Shown here in pieces: positions 43,760 to 53,303 of a stretch of 64,000 nt of DNA (its first letter is position 1; every line of letters begins with the position of its first letter). The notes beneath the pieces are model-generated. The model saw only the letters and a program-made list of their open reading frames with translations. It was not told the DNA's origin and did not search any database. Both the position numbers and the translations under genes were made by a program. The DNA comes from Mesorhizobium sp. GbtcB19. Lineage in GTDB: Bacteria > Pseudomonadota > Alphaproteobacteria > Rhizobiales > Rhizobiaceae. The stretch lies in assembly GCF_019091085.1 (NCBI RefSeq), contig NZ_JAGXJY010000009.1:186001-250000 (forward strand), read 5' to 3'.

Positions 43760-45315
43760 GCCGCGATCCCCGCTGCCGTTCGAACCAGCGTTTCGGCGTC
43801 GAGGCCCTTGTTGTCATAGGTCGCCGCGACCCGGCCTTCACGCATGACCACGACGCGGTCCGACATGCCGAGGATTTCCGGCAGTTCCGACGACACCATG
43901 ATCACCGAAAGCCCTTGCGCGACCAGTTCGGCCATGAAGCCGTGCACGGCGGCCTTGGAGCCGATGTCGATGCCCTTGGTCGGCTCGTCGAGGATGATCA
44001 CCTTCGGCGCTGTGGCCAGCCATTTGGCGATCACCACTTTCTGCTGGTTGCCGCCGGAAAGCGTGCCGACATCCTGGCTGAGCGACGAGGCGCGCAGATC
44101 GAGCCGCTCGGTGTAGGAGCGGGCGAGCGTGAACTCTTCCGCGAGCTTCAGCACGCCGGATTTCGAGGTGCGCGCAAGCGACGGCAGCGACACGTTCTGG
44201 AAGATCGGCAGGCCGATGACCACGCCCTGTTTGCCGCGCTCTTCCGGCACATAGACGATGCCGGCCTCGATCGAATCCGCCGCCGATTTCGGCGCGATCG
44301 GCTGGCCATCCAGCGAAATCGCCCCGCGGCTCGTGCGGGTGATGCCGGCAATCGCCTGCATAACCTCGCTGCGGCCGGCGCCGACCAGTCCGTAAAAGCC
44401 GAGGATCTCGCCCTTGCGCAGCTCGAAGCCGATGTCGTCGAATTCGGTCGGATGCGACAGGCCGGAGACGGAAAGCACCGGCGCGCCGATCTTCGGCTCG
44501 CGCCGCGGAAAGATGTGGTCGACGTTGCGGCCGACCATCATGCGCACGATCTCGTTCTGGCTGGTGTCCTTCAACAGGCCTTCACCGACCATCTCACCGT
44601 CGCGGAACACAGTATAACGGTCGGCGATGCGGTAGATCTCGTCGAACTTGTGGCTGATGAAGAGCACCGCCTTCCCTTCGCTCTTCAGGAACTCGATCAA
44701 GAGGAACAACTCCTCGATCTCCTTCATCGAGAGCGCTGCTGTCGGCTCGTCCATGATGACGATGCGCGCATCGATCGACATCGCGCGGGCGACAGCCACG
44801 AGATGCTTGTTGGCGATGCCGAGGTCCTTCAGCCGCGCGTCGGCATCGATATGGCCGGCGCGCATCGTCTCCAGCACCTCGCGCGCATTCTTGCGCATGG
44901 TGCGCCAGTCGATGGTGCCGAGGCGGGTGCGCGGCGCATGTCCTAGGAAGATGTTTTCGGCGACCGACAGATCGTCGAACAGCACGGTTTCCTGGTGGAT
45001 GGCGGTGATGCCGTGGCCGAAGGCGGCATGCGCGCTGGGCAGCGTCGTGGCCTGGCCGTCAATGCTGATCTCGCCGGAATCCGGCTGGTAGATGCCGGTC
45101 ATGATCTTGACCAGCGTCGACTTGCCGGCGCCGTTTTCGCCGATCAGCGCGGTGACTTGGCCCGGATAGAGCGACAGGCTGACATTGTGCAGGGCGCGCA
45201 CGCCCGGAAAACTTTTCGAGATGCCTGAAAGCGTCAGGCGCGGAGAAGCGCTTTGCGACGGGCCAGAGGGCTCGGGCCGCTCCGTCTCCATTTTGCGCTG
45301 GGCTGTCGTGTCCAT
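43756..45315 (-). CDS. rhaT: Rhamnose ABC importer ATPase RhaT
   Basis: 519 aa, two nucleotide-binding domains. Walker A is GENGAGKST in domain 1 and degenerate GLVGAGRSE in domain 2; signature SGGNQQKVVIAKWLA and Walker B VIILDEPTKGIDIG in domain 2, IVIMDEPTAALS in domain 1. Despite the symbol it is unrelated to the E. coli RhaT symporter. It follows rhaS after 84 bp and a stem-loop. Confidence 0.95.
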   Translation of the reverse strand: MDTTAQRKMETERPEPSGPSQSASPRLTLSGISKSFPGVRALHNVSLSLYPGQVTALIGENGAGKSTLVKIMTGIYQPDSGEISIDGQATTLPSAHAAFGHGITAIHQETVLFDDLSVAENIFLGHAPRTRLGTIDWRTMRKNAREVLETMRAGHIDADARLKDLGIANKHLVAVARAMSIDARIVIMDEPTAALSMKEIEELFLLIEFLKSEGKAVLFISHKFDEIYRIADRYTVFRDGEMVGEGLLKDTSQNEIVRMMVGRNVDHIFPRREPKIGAPVLSVSGLSHPTEFDDIGFELRKGEILGFYGLVGAGRSEVMQAIAGITRTSRGAISLDGQPIAPKSAADSIEAGIVYVPEERGKQGVVIGLPIFQNVSLPSLARTSKSGVLKLAEEFTLARSYTERLDLRASSLSQDVGTLSGGNQQKVVIAKWLATAPKVIILDEPTKGIDIGSKAAVHGFMAELVAQGLSVIMVSSELPEILGMSDRVVVMREGRVAATYDNKGLDAETLVRTAAGIAA

Positions 45316-45352
45316 ATCCGTATCAGGCCCTGAAAGAAGGTCCGTTTGACGT

Positions 45353-45378
45353 TGCGGCGGGACAAGTGCCCCGCCGCA
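45353..45378 (-). other. Intercistronic stem-loop between rhaS and rhaT
   Basis: Minus-strand arms TGCGGCGGG and CCCGCCGCA (9 bp, perfect) around an 8-nt loop lie just after the rhaS stop. No T-tract follows. A hairpin here is well placed to protect the 3' end of a processed rhaS mRNA and to raise binding-protein output over the ATPase and permeases. Confidence 0.65.
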
Positions 45379-45399
45379 TGAGCGTTAAGTCGACCAGGA

Positions 45400-46395
45400 T
45401 CAATAGATCTTGGAGAACTTCTCGATGTTGGTCTTGTCGAACTGGAAGGGCGGAGCCATCGCGGCCGAGTTGGTGTCGTCGAGCGTCACCTTGCCGACGC
45501 GGCCGATCGACAGTGTGGCGCCGGGCTTGGCCTCTTCCTTCTTCACCGCCAGATCATGGGCGAGATAGATCGCCGAGTAGCCGAGGTCGATCGGGTTCCA
45601 CAGAGCAACCGCCTGGCTGGCGCCGTTGTCGATGAACTTCTTGAACTCCGACGGCAGCGCAAGGCCGGTGACATTGACCTTGCCGATCAGGTTCTCGTCG
45701 GTCACCACCTGCGCGGCGGCAACGACGCCGACGGTGGTCGGCGCGATGATCGCCTTGAGGTTCGGATAGGACTTCAACAGGCCCTTGGCCTCGTCGGTGC
45801 TCTTGGCCGAGTCGTCATCGCCATAGACGGTGGCGACCAGCTTGATCTTCGGAAACTTCTCAGGCAGCACCTTCTTGGCCGCTTCGATCCAGGCGTTCTG
45901 GTTGGTCGCGGTCGAGGAGGCTGACAGGATCGCAACATCGCCGCCTTCCGGCAGGTAGTCGGCGGCGAGCTTGATGATCGTCTCGCCGATCAGGCCGGTG
46001 TCGGACGGGTTGAGGTGGAGCTGGCGGCCTTCCTTGGCGACGCCGGAATCCCACGAGATCACGGTGATGCCGCGCTCCATCGCCTTCTTCAGCACCGGCA
46101 CCAGCGCGTCGGCGTCATTGGCCGAAACGGCGATGGCGTTGACCTTCTGCGCGATCAGCGAATTGATCACCTCGATCTGCGCTTCGGCGGTCGCCTTGGT
46201 CGGGCCGGTGTAGATCACGTCGACATCGCCCAGTTCCTTGGCCGCTTCCTCGGCGCCCTTGTTGGCGGCGTCGAAGAAGCCGTTGCCGAGCGACTTCACG
46301 ACCAGCGCGATCTTGACGTTCTCGGCATAGGCGGCATTCACGAACATGGCGGCGGAAAAGGCCGCCGTAACCAGCAGTTTCTTCAAAAAGCTCAT
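45400..46395 (-). CDS. rhaS: Rhamnose-binding periplasmic protein
   Basis: 331 aa from ATG 46395 (GGGAGGA 6 nt upstream). A signal peptide MSFLKKLLVTAAFSAAMFVN ends near AAYA-EN. The mature type I binding fold reads VKIALVVKSLGNGFFDAANK, then AVSANDADALVPVLKKAMER. It delivers L-rhamnose to RhaTPQ. It is the second gene of the operon, 57 bp after rhaR. Confidence 0.93.
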   Translation of the reverse strand: MSFLKKLLVTAAFSAAMFVNAAYAENVKIALVVKSLGNGFFDAANKGAEEAAKELGDVDVIYTGPTKATAEAQIEVINSLIAQKVNAIAVSANDADALVPVLKKAMERGITVISWDSGVAKEGRQLHLNPSDTGLIGETIIKLAADYLPEGGDVAILSASSTATNQNAWIEAAKKVLPEKFPKIKLVATVYGDDDSAKSTDEAKGLLKSYPNLKAIIAPTTVGVVAAAQVVTDENLIGKVNVTGLALPSEFKKFIDNGASQAVALWNPIDLGYSAIYLAHDLAVKKEEAKPGATLSIGRVGKVTLDDTNSAAMAPPFQFDKTNIEKFSKIY

Positions 46396-46451
46396 CGAAC
46401 ATCCTCCCTTGAGCGTTTGCATTCCATCGCCGCTGCGGGCGTGAGTTTCCC

Positions 46452-47261
46452 TCAGGCCTGCAGTGAAGATTCTTCCCTATCGTTTGACTGTTTGCGGGCG
46501 ACGATCAGCGCCACGCCCGCCGTTTCCAGCATCTTGGCCTCGCGGTCCTCGATTCCGTCATCGGTGATCACGGTTGCGATGCGCGACAGCCCGCACAGGA
46601 TCAGGCTGGAGCGCATGCGGAATTTCGAGGAATCGACCAGCACCACCAACTCGTCGGCCTGGTCGATCAATTTCTGCTCCGCCTGGATCAGCAGCGGATC
46701 GCCCTCCATCAGCCCGAGCGGCCCCAGCCCCTGCGCGCCCATGAACATGCGCCGCGCATAGAAGTTGCGCGTCACGTCATTGTCGAAGGGCGACAGGATG
46801 ATGTTCTGCTCGCGGTAGATCGTGCCGCCCGACAGCATCACCGTGTTCTTCGAGTGCTTGAGCAGATGCTCGGCGATCGGGAAGGAGTTGGTGAAGATCG
46901 GCATGCGGCGCCCGGTCAGGAAATGCACCATCTGGAAGGTGGTGGTGCCGCCATTGATGATGATCGGTTCGCCGTCCGCGCAAAGGTTCACCGCTTCCCG
47001 GGCGATCGCGCGTTTCTGCGCGGCGTTCAGCGTTTCGTTGACGGAGAAGGGCCGGCCGGCAAGGCCGATGAACTGCGGCGGCGAGATCGCCTCGGCGCCG
47101 CCGCGCACCCGGCGCAAGCGCTTTTGCACGTGCAGCGCCGCGATGTCGCGCCGGATCGTCGCCTCGGAGGAGTCCGTCAGCTCGACCATCTCCTGCACCG
47201 TCACCACAGGCTTTTCCTGGACGGCGGACAGAATGATCCTGTGGCGTTCTTTTTCGTGCAT
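46452..47261 (-). CDS. rhaR: DeoR-family regulator of rhamnose genes
   Basis: 269 aa from ATG 47261 (GGGAGGA 4 nt upstream). The N-terminal HTH is RHRIILSAVQEKPVVTVQEM, then SSEATIRRDIAALHVQKRLR, the DeoR signature. The sugar-phosphate-sensing domain includes INGGTTTFQMVHFLTGRR. In R. leguminosarum RhaR represses rhaRSTPQUK and rhaDI until a rhamnose-derived inducer is present. It is not related to the AraC-type RhaR of E. coli. Confidence 0.92.
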   Translation of the reverse strand: MHEKERHRIILSAVQEKPVVTVQEMVELTDSSEATIRRDIAALHVQKRLRRVRGGAEAISPPQFIGLAGRPFSVNETLNAAQKRAIAREAVNLCADGEPIIINGGTTTFQMVHFLTGRRMPIFTNSFPIAEHLLKHSKNTVMLSGGTIYREQNIILSPFDNDVTRNFYARRMFMGAQGLGPLGLMEGDPLLIQAEQKLIDQADELVVLVDSSKFRMRSSLILCGLSRIATVITDDGIEDREAKMLETAGVALIVARKQSNDREESSLQA

Positions 47262-47318
47262 GGTTCCTCCCTTGCCCAAGCATCAGGCCTTAGAAAACGC
47301 GCAGTGTCAATCATTTCC

Positions 47319-47353
47319 GATCATATATTTTCATTGTGCAGTGCAATATGATC
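47319..47353. promoter_or_regulatory. Candidate RhaR operator between rhaR and rhaD
   Basis: Perfect arms GATCATAT (47319-47326) and ATATGATC (47346-47353) are separated by 19 bp, centred about 75 bp before rhaR and 115 bp before rhaD. Further GATC half-sites follow (GATCGATATTGATCG, 47350-47364). Spacing and position suit a DeoR repressor acting on both divergent promoters. Confidence 0.6.
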
Positions 47354-47451
47354 GATATTGATCGTTTGTGATTGACAAGTGGGACGCTTGCGTAGACATT
47401 CCCGAACGAGAAATGAGGGGTGCGGCGTTCGCGCTCCAAGGGAGGATACCT

Positions 47452-49554
47452 ATGCTCGACAAGCGCTCCGGCTCGCGCCTCGCCAATCTTTGGGACGATG
47501 CAAAAGCCGAAGGGATGAGCGGTCCCGAGCTTCTGGTCTATCGCTCGAACACGCTGGGATCCGACAAGCGCGTCACCAATTATGGCGGCGGCAACACCTC
47601 GTCCAAGGTTTGGCAGAAGGACCCACTGACCGGCGAGGAAGTCGAGGTCTTGTGGGTGAAAGGCTCCGGCGGCGACAGCGCTTCGATCAAGCTCGACGGC
47701 TTCGCCACGCTCTACATGGACAAGCTGCGCGCCATTAAGGGGCTTTATCGCGGCCTCGCGCATGAAGACGAGATGGTGGGCTATCTGCCCCACTGCACCT
47801 TCAACCTCAATCCGCGCGCGGCCTCGATCGATACGCCGCTGCACGCCTTCGTGCCGAAGCCTTGCGTCGATCACATGCATCCCGACGCCATCATCGCGGT
47901 TGCCGCCGCCAAGGATTCCAGGGCGATCACCAAGGAGATCTTCGGCGATGCCATCGGCTGGCTGCCTTGGAAGCGGCCCGGCTTCGAGCTTGGCATGTGG
48001 CTGGAGAAATTCTGCCTGGAAAACCCGGACGCCAAGGGCGTCGTGCTCGAAAGCCATGGCCTGTTCACCTGGGGCGGCACGCCGAAGGAATGCTACGAAA
48101 CGACGATCTCGGTGATCAACCAGGCGATCGACTGGTTCGAGCGCAAATCGCAGGGCAAGGCGATCTTCGGCGGCGAGGCGGTGAAGGCGCTCGACGCGCC
48201 GGCGCGCCGCGCCATTGCCGCCAAGCTGATGCCGAGGATTCGCGGCCTGATTTCGGAAAAAAGCCACAAGCTCGGCCATTTCGACGACCAGCCGGCGGTC
48301 CTCGAATTCGTCAACTCGAAGGATTTGCGGCCGCTGGCGGCACTGGGCACCTCATGCCCGGATCATTTCCTGCGCACCAAGATCCGGCCGCTGGTGATCG
48401 AATTCGACCCGGCGAACCCGGATGTCGACGCCGTGATCGCGCGCCTTGCCGACGACATCGCCGCCTATCGGGTCGGCTACCAGGCCTATTACGACAGCTG
48501 CAAGCATCCGGATTCGCCCGCCATTCGCGATCCCAATGCCGTGGTCTATCTGATGCCGGGCGTCGGCATGTTCACCTTCGCCGGCGACAAGGCGACGGCC
48601 CGCATCTCCGGCGAATTCTACGTCAACGCCATCAATGTCATGCGCGGCGCCTCCACCGTCTCGTCCTATGTCGGCCTGCCGGCGCAGGAAGCCTTCGACA
48701 TCGAATATTGGCTGCTCGAGGAAGCGAAGCTCCAGCGCCTGCCGAAGCCGAAAGCGCTGGCCGGTCAGATCGCGCTGGTCACCGGCGGCGCCGGCGGCAT
48801 CGGTCGCGCCACCGCCAACCGGCTGCTGCGCGAAGGCGCCTGCGTGGTGCTGGCCGACATCGACGAGACAGCGCTCGCCAGCGCCAATGACGAGCTCTCG
48901 AAAGCCTTCGGCAAGGACTTCGTCCGTCCGGTGCGCATCGATGTCACTTCCGAGGACCAGGTGCTTTCCGGCTTCGCCGAAACGTCGGTCGAGTTCGGCG
49001 GCATCGACATCCTGGTCTCGAACGCCGGCCTGGCGTCTTCCGCGCCGATCGAGGAAACGACGCTGGCGCTTTGGAACAAGAACATGGACATCCTGTCCAC
49101 CGGCTATTTCCTCGTTTCGCGCGAGGCCTTCCGCCTGTTCCGCGCCCAGAAGATCGGCGGCAACGTCGTCTTCGTCGCCTCCAAGAACGGGCTCGCGGCC
49201 TCGCCGAATGCGTCTGCCTATTGCACCGCCAAGGCTGCCGAAATCCATCTCGCCCGCTGCCTCGCGCTGGAGGGCGCGGAAGCGCAGATCAGGGTCAATG
49301 TCGTCAACCCGGACGCCGTGCTGCGCGGCTCCAAGATCTGGACGGGCGAGTGGAAGGAACAGCGCGCCGCCGCCTACAAGATGTCGACCGACGATCTGGA
49401 GGAGCACTACCGCTCGCGCTCGATGCTGAAGCGCTCGGTCTTCCCGGAAGACATCGCCGAGGCGATCTACTTCTTCGCCTCCGACATGTCGGCCAAGTCG
49501 ACCGGCAACATCGTCAACGTCGACGCCGGCAACGCGCAAAGTTTTACGCGATAA
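47452..49554 (+). CDS. rhaD: Bifunctional rhamnulose-1-phosphate aldolase / SDR dehydrogenase
   Basis: 700 aa from ATG 47452 (GGAGGA 6 nt upstream). The N-terminal ~400 residues are a class II aldolase/epimerase domain (NYGGGNTSSKV, zinc-binding HMHPDAI region, ESHGLFTWG). The C-terminal part is a short-chain dehydrogenase with TGGAGGIG at about 444, SNAG, and the YCTAK catalytic Tyr/Lys at about 590. Together they cleave rhamnulose-1-phosphate and oxidise the lactaldehyde released to lactate. The fused form is normal in rhizobia. Confidence 0.95.
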   Translation: MLDKRSGSRLANLWDDAKAEGMSGPELLVYRSNTLGSDKRVTNYGGGNTSSKVWQKDPLTGEEVEVLWVKGSGGDSASIKLDGFATLYMDKLRAIKGLYRGLAHEDEMVGYLPHCTFNLNPRAASIDTPLHAFVPKPCVDHMHPDAIIAVAAAKDSRAITKEIFGDAIGWLPWKRPGFELGMWLEKFCLENPDAKGVVLESHGLFTWGGTPKECYETTISVINQAIDWFERKSQGKAIFGGEAVKALDAPARRAIAAKLMPRIRGLISEKSHKLGHFDDQPAVLEFVNSKDLRPLAALGTSCPDHFLRTKIRPLVIEFDPANPDVDAVIARLADDIAAYRVGYQAYYDSCKHPDSPAIRDPNAVVYLMPGVGMFTFAGDKATARISGEFYVNAINVMRGASTVSSYVGLPAQEAFDIEYWLLEEAKLQRLPKPKALAGQIALVTGGAGGIGRATANRLLREGACVVLADIDETALASANDELSKAFGKDFVRPVRIDVTSEDQVLSGFAETSVEFGGIDILVSNAGLASSAPIEETTLALWNKNMDILSTGYFLVSREAFRLFRAQKIGGNVVFVASKNGLAASPNASAYCTAKAAEIHLARCLALEGAEAQIRVNVVNPDAVLRGSKIWTGEWKEQRAAAYKMSTDDLEEHYRSRSMLKRSVFPEDIAEAIYFFASDMSAKSTGNIVNVDAGNAQSFTR

Positions 49555-49559
49555 GCCTT

Positions 49560-49617
49560 CCTTCTCCCCGTCTCTATACGGGGAGAAGGTGCCGGCAGGC
49601 GGATGAGGGGCAGCGCC
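49560..49617. repeat. Rhizobial dispersed palindromic repeat between rhaD and rhaI
   Basis: CCTTCTCCCCGT and ACGGGGAGAAGG form a perfect 12-bp stem with a 6-nt loop, followed by GTGCCGGCAGGCGGATGAGG. This string type recurs in many rhizobial intergenic regions as I remember them. It sits inside an operon and may modulate read-through to rhaI. Confidence 0.7.
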
Positions 49618-49647
49618 AGCCGAACGCATTCTTGGGAGGAACAGCTT

Positions 49648-50940
49648 TTGTCCGAAACGATTATCCGCGCCGATCTCGTCGCCAGCCACAACGCTGCGCG
49701 CAAAGCCGACCTCGAGCGCGACTACGCTTCCCTCGGCGAGCGCCTGGACCGCCGCGGCATCGCCATCGACGCCATCCGCGACAAGGTGGAAAAATTCGGC
49801 GTGGCGATCCCGTCCTGGGGCGTCGGCACCGGTGGCACGCGCTTCGCCCGCTTTCCCGGCGCCGGCGAGCCGCGCGACATCTTCGACAAGATCGAGGATT
49901 GCGCCGTCATCAGCCAGCTGACGCAGGCGACGCCGACCGTCTCGCTGCACATTCCATGGGACAAGGCCGATCCGAACCGGCTGAAGCAGGCGGCCTCGCG
50001 CTTCGGCCTCGGCTTCGACGCCATGAACTCCAACACTTTTTCGGACGCGAAGGATCAGCAGCGCTCCTATAAATTCGGCTCGCTCTCCCATGCCGATGCC
50101 GGCACGCGCCGCCAGGCGGTAGAGCACAATCTCGAATGCATCGAGATCGGCAAGACGCTGGGCTCCAAGGCGCTGACGGTGTGGATCGGCGACGGTTCGA
50201 ACTTCCCCGGCCAGGTCAATTTCGCAAAAGCCTTCGAGCACTATCTCGATGCTATGCGCGAAATCTATGCCGGCCTTCCGGACGACTGGCGGCTGTTCAC
50301 CGAGCACAAGATGTACGAGCCGGCCTTCTATTCGACGGTCGTGCAGGACTGGGGCACCAACTACATCATCGCCAGGGAACTCGGCGACAAAGCCTTCTGC
50401 CTGGTCGACCTCGGCCACCATGCGCCCAACGTCAACATCGAGATGATCGTGTCGCGGCTGATCCAGTTCGGCAAGCTGGGCGGCTTCCACTTCAACGATT
50501 CCAAATATGGCGACGACGATCTCGATGCCGGCTCGATCGATCCCTACCGGCTGTTCCTGGTCTTCAACGAGTTGGTCGATGCCGAGCTCGCCGGCGCCAA
50601 GGGCTTCAACCCCGCCCATATGCTCGACCAGAGCCACAACGTCACCGATCCGATCGAAAGCTTGATGCTGTCGGCGGTCGAGGTGCAGCGCGCCTATGCG
50701 CAGGCGCTGCTGGTCGACCGCAAGGCGCTGGAAGGCTTCCAGGACGGGAACGACGCGCTGATGGCGACGCAGACGCTGAAAGCCGCCTACCGCACCGATG
50801 TCGAGCCGATCCTCGCCATGGCACGGCTGAGGACCGGCGGCGCCATCGATCCGGTCGCCACCTATCGCGAAGCCGGCTACCGCGCCAAGGTGGCGGCGGA
50901 ACGGCCGGCGGTCGCGGGTGGAGGTGGCGGCATCGTCTGA
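49648..50940 (+). CDS. rhaI: L-rhamnose isomerase, rhizobial type
   Basis: 430 aa from TTG 49648, chosen for GGGAGGA 7 nt upstream; an in-frame start at 49603 falls inside the repeat. The TIM-barrel has RLFTEHKMYEPAFYST, CLVDLGHHAPNVNIEMIV and GGFHFNDSKYGDDDLD, supplying the metal-binding Glu, His and Asp ligands. It converts L-rhamnose to L-rhamnulose and starts catabolism with rhaK and rhaD. Confidence 0.94.
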   Translation: MSETIIRADLVASHNAARKADLERDYASLGERLDRRGIAIDAIRDKVEKFGVAIPSWGVGTGGTRFARFPGAGEPRDIFDKIEDCAVISQLTQATPTVSLHIPWDKADPNRLKQAASRFGLGFDAMNSNTFSDAKDQQRSYKFGSLSHADAGTRRQAVEHNLECIEIGKTLGSKALTVWIGDGSNFPGQVNFAKAFEHYLDAMREIYAGLPDDWRLFTEHKMYEPAFYSTVVQDWGTNYIIARELGDKAFCLVDLGHHAPNVNIEMIVSRLIQFGKLGGFHFNDSKYGDDDLDAGSIDPYRLFLVFNELVDAELAGAKGFNPAHMLDQSHNVTDPIESLMLSAVEVQRAYAQALLVDRKALEGFQDGNDALMATQTLKAAYRTDVEPILAMARLRTGGAIDPVATYREAGYRAKVAAERPAVAGGGGGIV

Positions 50941-51039
50941 CAGACAGATATCCGATTTGATCTGGTCCAGCGCCATTGGCGGTGGACAGGTCTGCCGGCA
51001 AGGTCTTTCCTAGGCGTCCCCAACGCCAGGAGCACCGCC

Positions 51040-52779
51040 ATGCCCTTGACCCGCCGGGCGCTGATCGGCGTCTCCCTTTCGCTCGCCTTCCTCCTCACAC
51101 CATCCGCCGCCGCCTTCGCCGCATCGCCGGCTCCCGCCAAGGGCGAGCACGGCATGGTGGTGACCGCCCAGCATCTCGCCACCGAGGTCGGCGTCGAGGT
51201 GCTGAAGAAAGGCGGCAACGCCGTCGATGCCGCGGTCGCCGTCGGCTACGCGCTGGCTGTCGTCTATCCCAATGCCGGCAATATCGGCGGCGGCGGTTTC
51301 ATGACCGTGCGCATGAAGGACGGCCGCACGACCTTCATCGATTTCCGCGAGCGCGCGCCACTTGCCGCCACCAGGACCATGTATCTCGACAAGGACGGCA
51401 ATCCGGTGAAAGGCGCCAGCCTCGACGGCTATCTCGCCGTCGGGGTGCCGGGCTCCGTCGCCGGTTTCGAGATGGCGCGCGAGAAATACGGCACGCAGTC
51501 GCGACAGGATCTGATGGCGCCGGCAATCGCCTACGCCAGGGACGGCTTCCTGCTCAATCAAGGCGACGCAGCCTCTTTCGCCGGCAGCGCCGACCGGCTG
51601 GCGAAGGATCCGGCGGCGGCCGCCATCTTCCTGAAAAAAGACGGCAAGCCCTACGGCATCGGCGAGAAGCTCGTTCAGCCGGATCTCGCCGCCTCGCTCT
51701 CAGCCATTTCCGAGAAGGGGCCTGAGGCCTTCTACAAGGGCGCCATCGCCAATGAAATCGTCAAGGCGAGCGGCGCCAAAGGCGGCATCCTTGCCAAGGG
51801 CGATTTCGAGCAATATGCAGTGCGCGAGCTGAAGCCGGTGACCTGCGACTACCGTGGTTACGAGATCATCTCCTCGCCGCCGCCAAGCTCGGGCGGCGTC
51901 ATCATCTGCGAAATCCTCAATGTGCTGGAAGGCTATCCGCTGTCCTATCTCGGCGCCGGATCGGCCGAAACGGTCCATGTCATGGTGGAGGCCATGCGGC
52001 ATGCCTATGTCGACCGCAACTCGGCGCTGGGCGATCCCGATTTCGTCGACAATCCGGTCTCGAAACTGCTCGACAAAGGCTACGCGAAGGACATCCGCGA
52101 CAAGATCGATCCGTTCCGCGCCGGCGTGTCGAAGGAGCTTATGCCGAAGGGTTTTGGCGAGTCGAAGGAAACCACGCACTATTCGATCATCGACAATGAC
52201 GGCAATGCCGTCGCGGTCACCTACACGCTGAACGGCTCCTTCGGCGCCGGCGTGGTTGCCGACGGCACCGGCATCCTGCTCAACAACGAGATGGACGATT
52301 TCACCCAGAAGCCCGGCGTGCCCAATCTTTACGGGCTGGTCCAGGGCGAGGCCAACGCCATCCAGCCGAGGAAGACGCCTTTATCCTCGATGAGCCCGAC
52401 GATCGTCATCAGGGACGGTAAGCCGTTCATGGTCATCGGCAGCCCGGGCGGTTCGCGCATCATCACCATCACGCTGGAGGCGATCGTCAACGTCATCGAC
52501 CACGGCATGAATATCCAGGAGGCGATCGACGCGCCGCGCATCCACCACCAATGGCTGCCCGACACCGTCTATGTCGAACCGTTCGGGCTTTCGCCCGACA
52601 CCGAAAGGATGCTTGCCGGCATGGGCTACCACCTCGATCTTGCTGACCAGACCTGGGGCCAGGCGGCCGGTATTCTGGTCGGCGGCAAGAGCCTGGCGGA
52701 AATCGAGAAGGGCGGCGGCGCGCGCTACAACGGCGCCATCGACAGCCGCGCCGCTGCGGGTGAGGCTTTGGGGTATTAG
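51040..52779 (+). CDS. ggt: Gamma-glutamyltransferase
   Basis: 579 aa with a signal peptide (MPLTRRALIGVSLSLAFLLT, cleaved near AFA-AS), so periplasmic. The autocatalytic cleavage site is at Thr378 in ETTHYSIIDNDGNAVAV, giving large and small subunits, and the glutamate pocket includes the SSMSPTIV stretch. It transfers or hydrolyses the gamma-glutamyl group of glutathione. It stands alone between rhaI and an unrelated gene. Confidence 0.95.
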   Translation: MPLTRRALIGVSLSLAFLLTPSAAAFAASPAPAKGEHGMVVTAQHLATEVGVEVLKKGGNAVDAAVAVGYALAVVYPNAGNIGGGGFMTVRMKDGRTTFIDFRERAPLAATRTMYLDKDGNPVKGASLDGYLAVGVPGSVAGFEMAREKYGTQSRQDLMAPAIAYARDGFLLNQGDAASFAGSADRLAKDPAAAAIFLKKDGKPYGIGEKLVQPDLAASLSAISEKGPEAFYKGAIANEIVKASGAKGGILAKGDFEQYAVRELKPVTCDYRGYEIISSPPPSSGGVIICEILNVLEGYPLSYLGAGSAETVHVMVEAMRHAYVDRNSALGDPDFVDNPVSKLLDKGYAKDIRDKIDPFRAGVSKELMPKGFGESKETTHYSIIDNDGNAVAVTYTLNGSFGAGVVADGTGILLNNEMDDFTQKPGVPNLYGLVQGEANAIQPRKTPLSSMSPTIVIRDGKPFMVIGSPGGSRIITITLEAIVNVIDHGMNIQEAIDAPRIHHQWLPDTVYVEPFGLSPDTERMLAGMGYHLDLADQTWGQAAGILVGGKSLAEIEKGGGARYNGAIDSRAAAGEALGY

Positions 52780-52827
52780 AGCATGATCCCAAAAAGTGGG
52801 AACCGGTTTTTGGAAAAGATCATGCTC
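52779..52827. repeat. Rhizobial dispersed palindrome after ggt
   Basis: GAGCATGATC (52779-52788) is complementary to GATCATGCTC (52818-52827). Inside lie CCCAAAAAGTGGG and CCGGTTTTTGG, each a smaller hairpin. This 49-bp form is a familiar intergenic repeat of Mesorhizobium and related genomes, from memory. It begins on the last base of the ggt stop codon and can serve as a terminator. Confidence 0.8.
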
Positions 52828-52835
52828 AGGTAAAG

Positions 52836-53183
52836 TTACACCACCAGCGTAATCGTCGAAGCGATCAGCATAACGGCGGCGATGGCGACGAACAGCGCAT
52901 AGATGCGCGGCCGGTCGAGCAGCAGCGCATTGCCGGAAATCCAGGCCGCCGTGGCGCCGCCAAGCGCGAACAGGAAGCCGTTGCGGTGGCCGAACGACAT
53001 GGAGGCGGCCATCAGCCCGCCGATGATCAACGCGCCGAAGACGATGATGACCGCGACAGCATATTTCTCGAAATCATTGCCGCCGCCCATCGCCGGCCCC
53101 ATCGCATTGAGATTGGGCAGGTCGTCCGGGTCGAAAGGGCTGGTCGAGCCGTATTCGTCTTGACCGAGGGATTCGCGCATCAT
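52836..53183 (-). CDS. Small inner-membrane protein, unknown function
   Basis: 115 aa from ATG 53183 (GGAG 5 nt upstream). The N-terminal 35 residues are polar and acidic (DEYGSTSPFDPDDLPNLN). Three membrane segments follow at about 40-62, 66-84 and 91-112. No family is recognised. The gene ends 9 bp after the dispersed palindrome and lies upstream of dctD on the same strand, but with a 120-bp gap and no obvious link to dicarboxylate transport. Confidence 0.65.
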   Translation of the reverse strand: MMRESLGQDEYGSTSPFDPDDLPNLNAMGPAMGGGNDFEKYAVAVIIVFGALIIGGLMAASMSFGHRNGFLFALGGATAAWISGNALLLDRPRIYALFVAIAAVMLIASTITLVV

Positions 53184-53303
53184 TCGTTCTCCGCTGAGCG
53201 GCAACAAACCATCAACGCCTGCCGAGCGCAACCCGGCAACGCCGTCGCGGCGATGCGTTCGCCGCCCGGCTGGTGCCAACGTGCCACGGTTTCCCGGTCG
53301 ATC

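Noticed and set aside
48352..50976. Very long open frame on the minus strand opposite rhaD and rhaI
   Set aside because: It is a GC-rich antisense frame without domain motifs; rhaD and rhaI on the plus strand have full family signatures.
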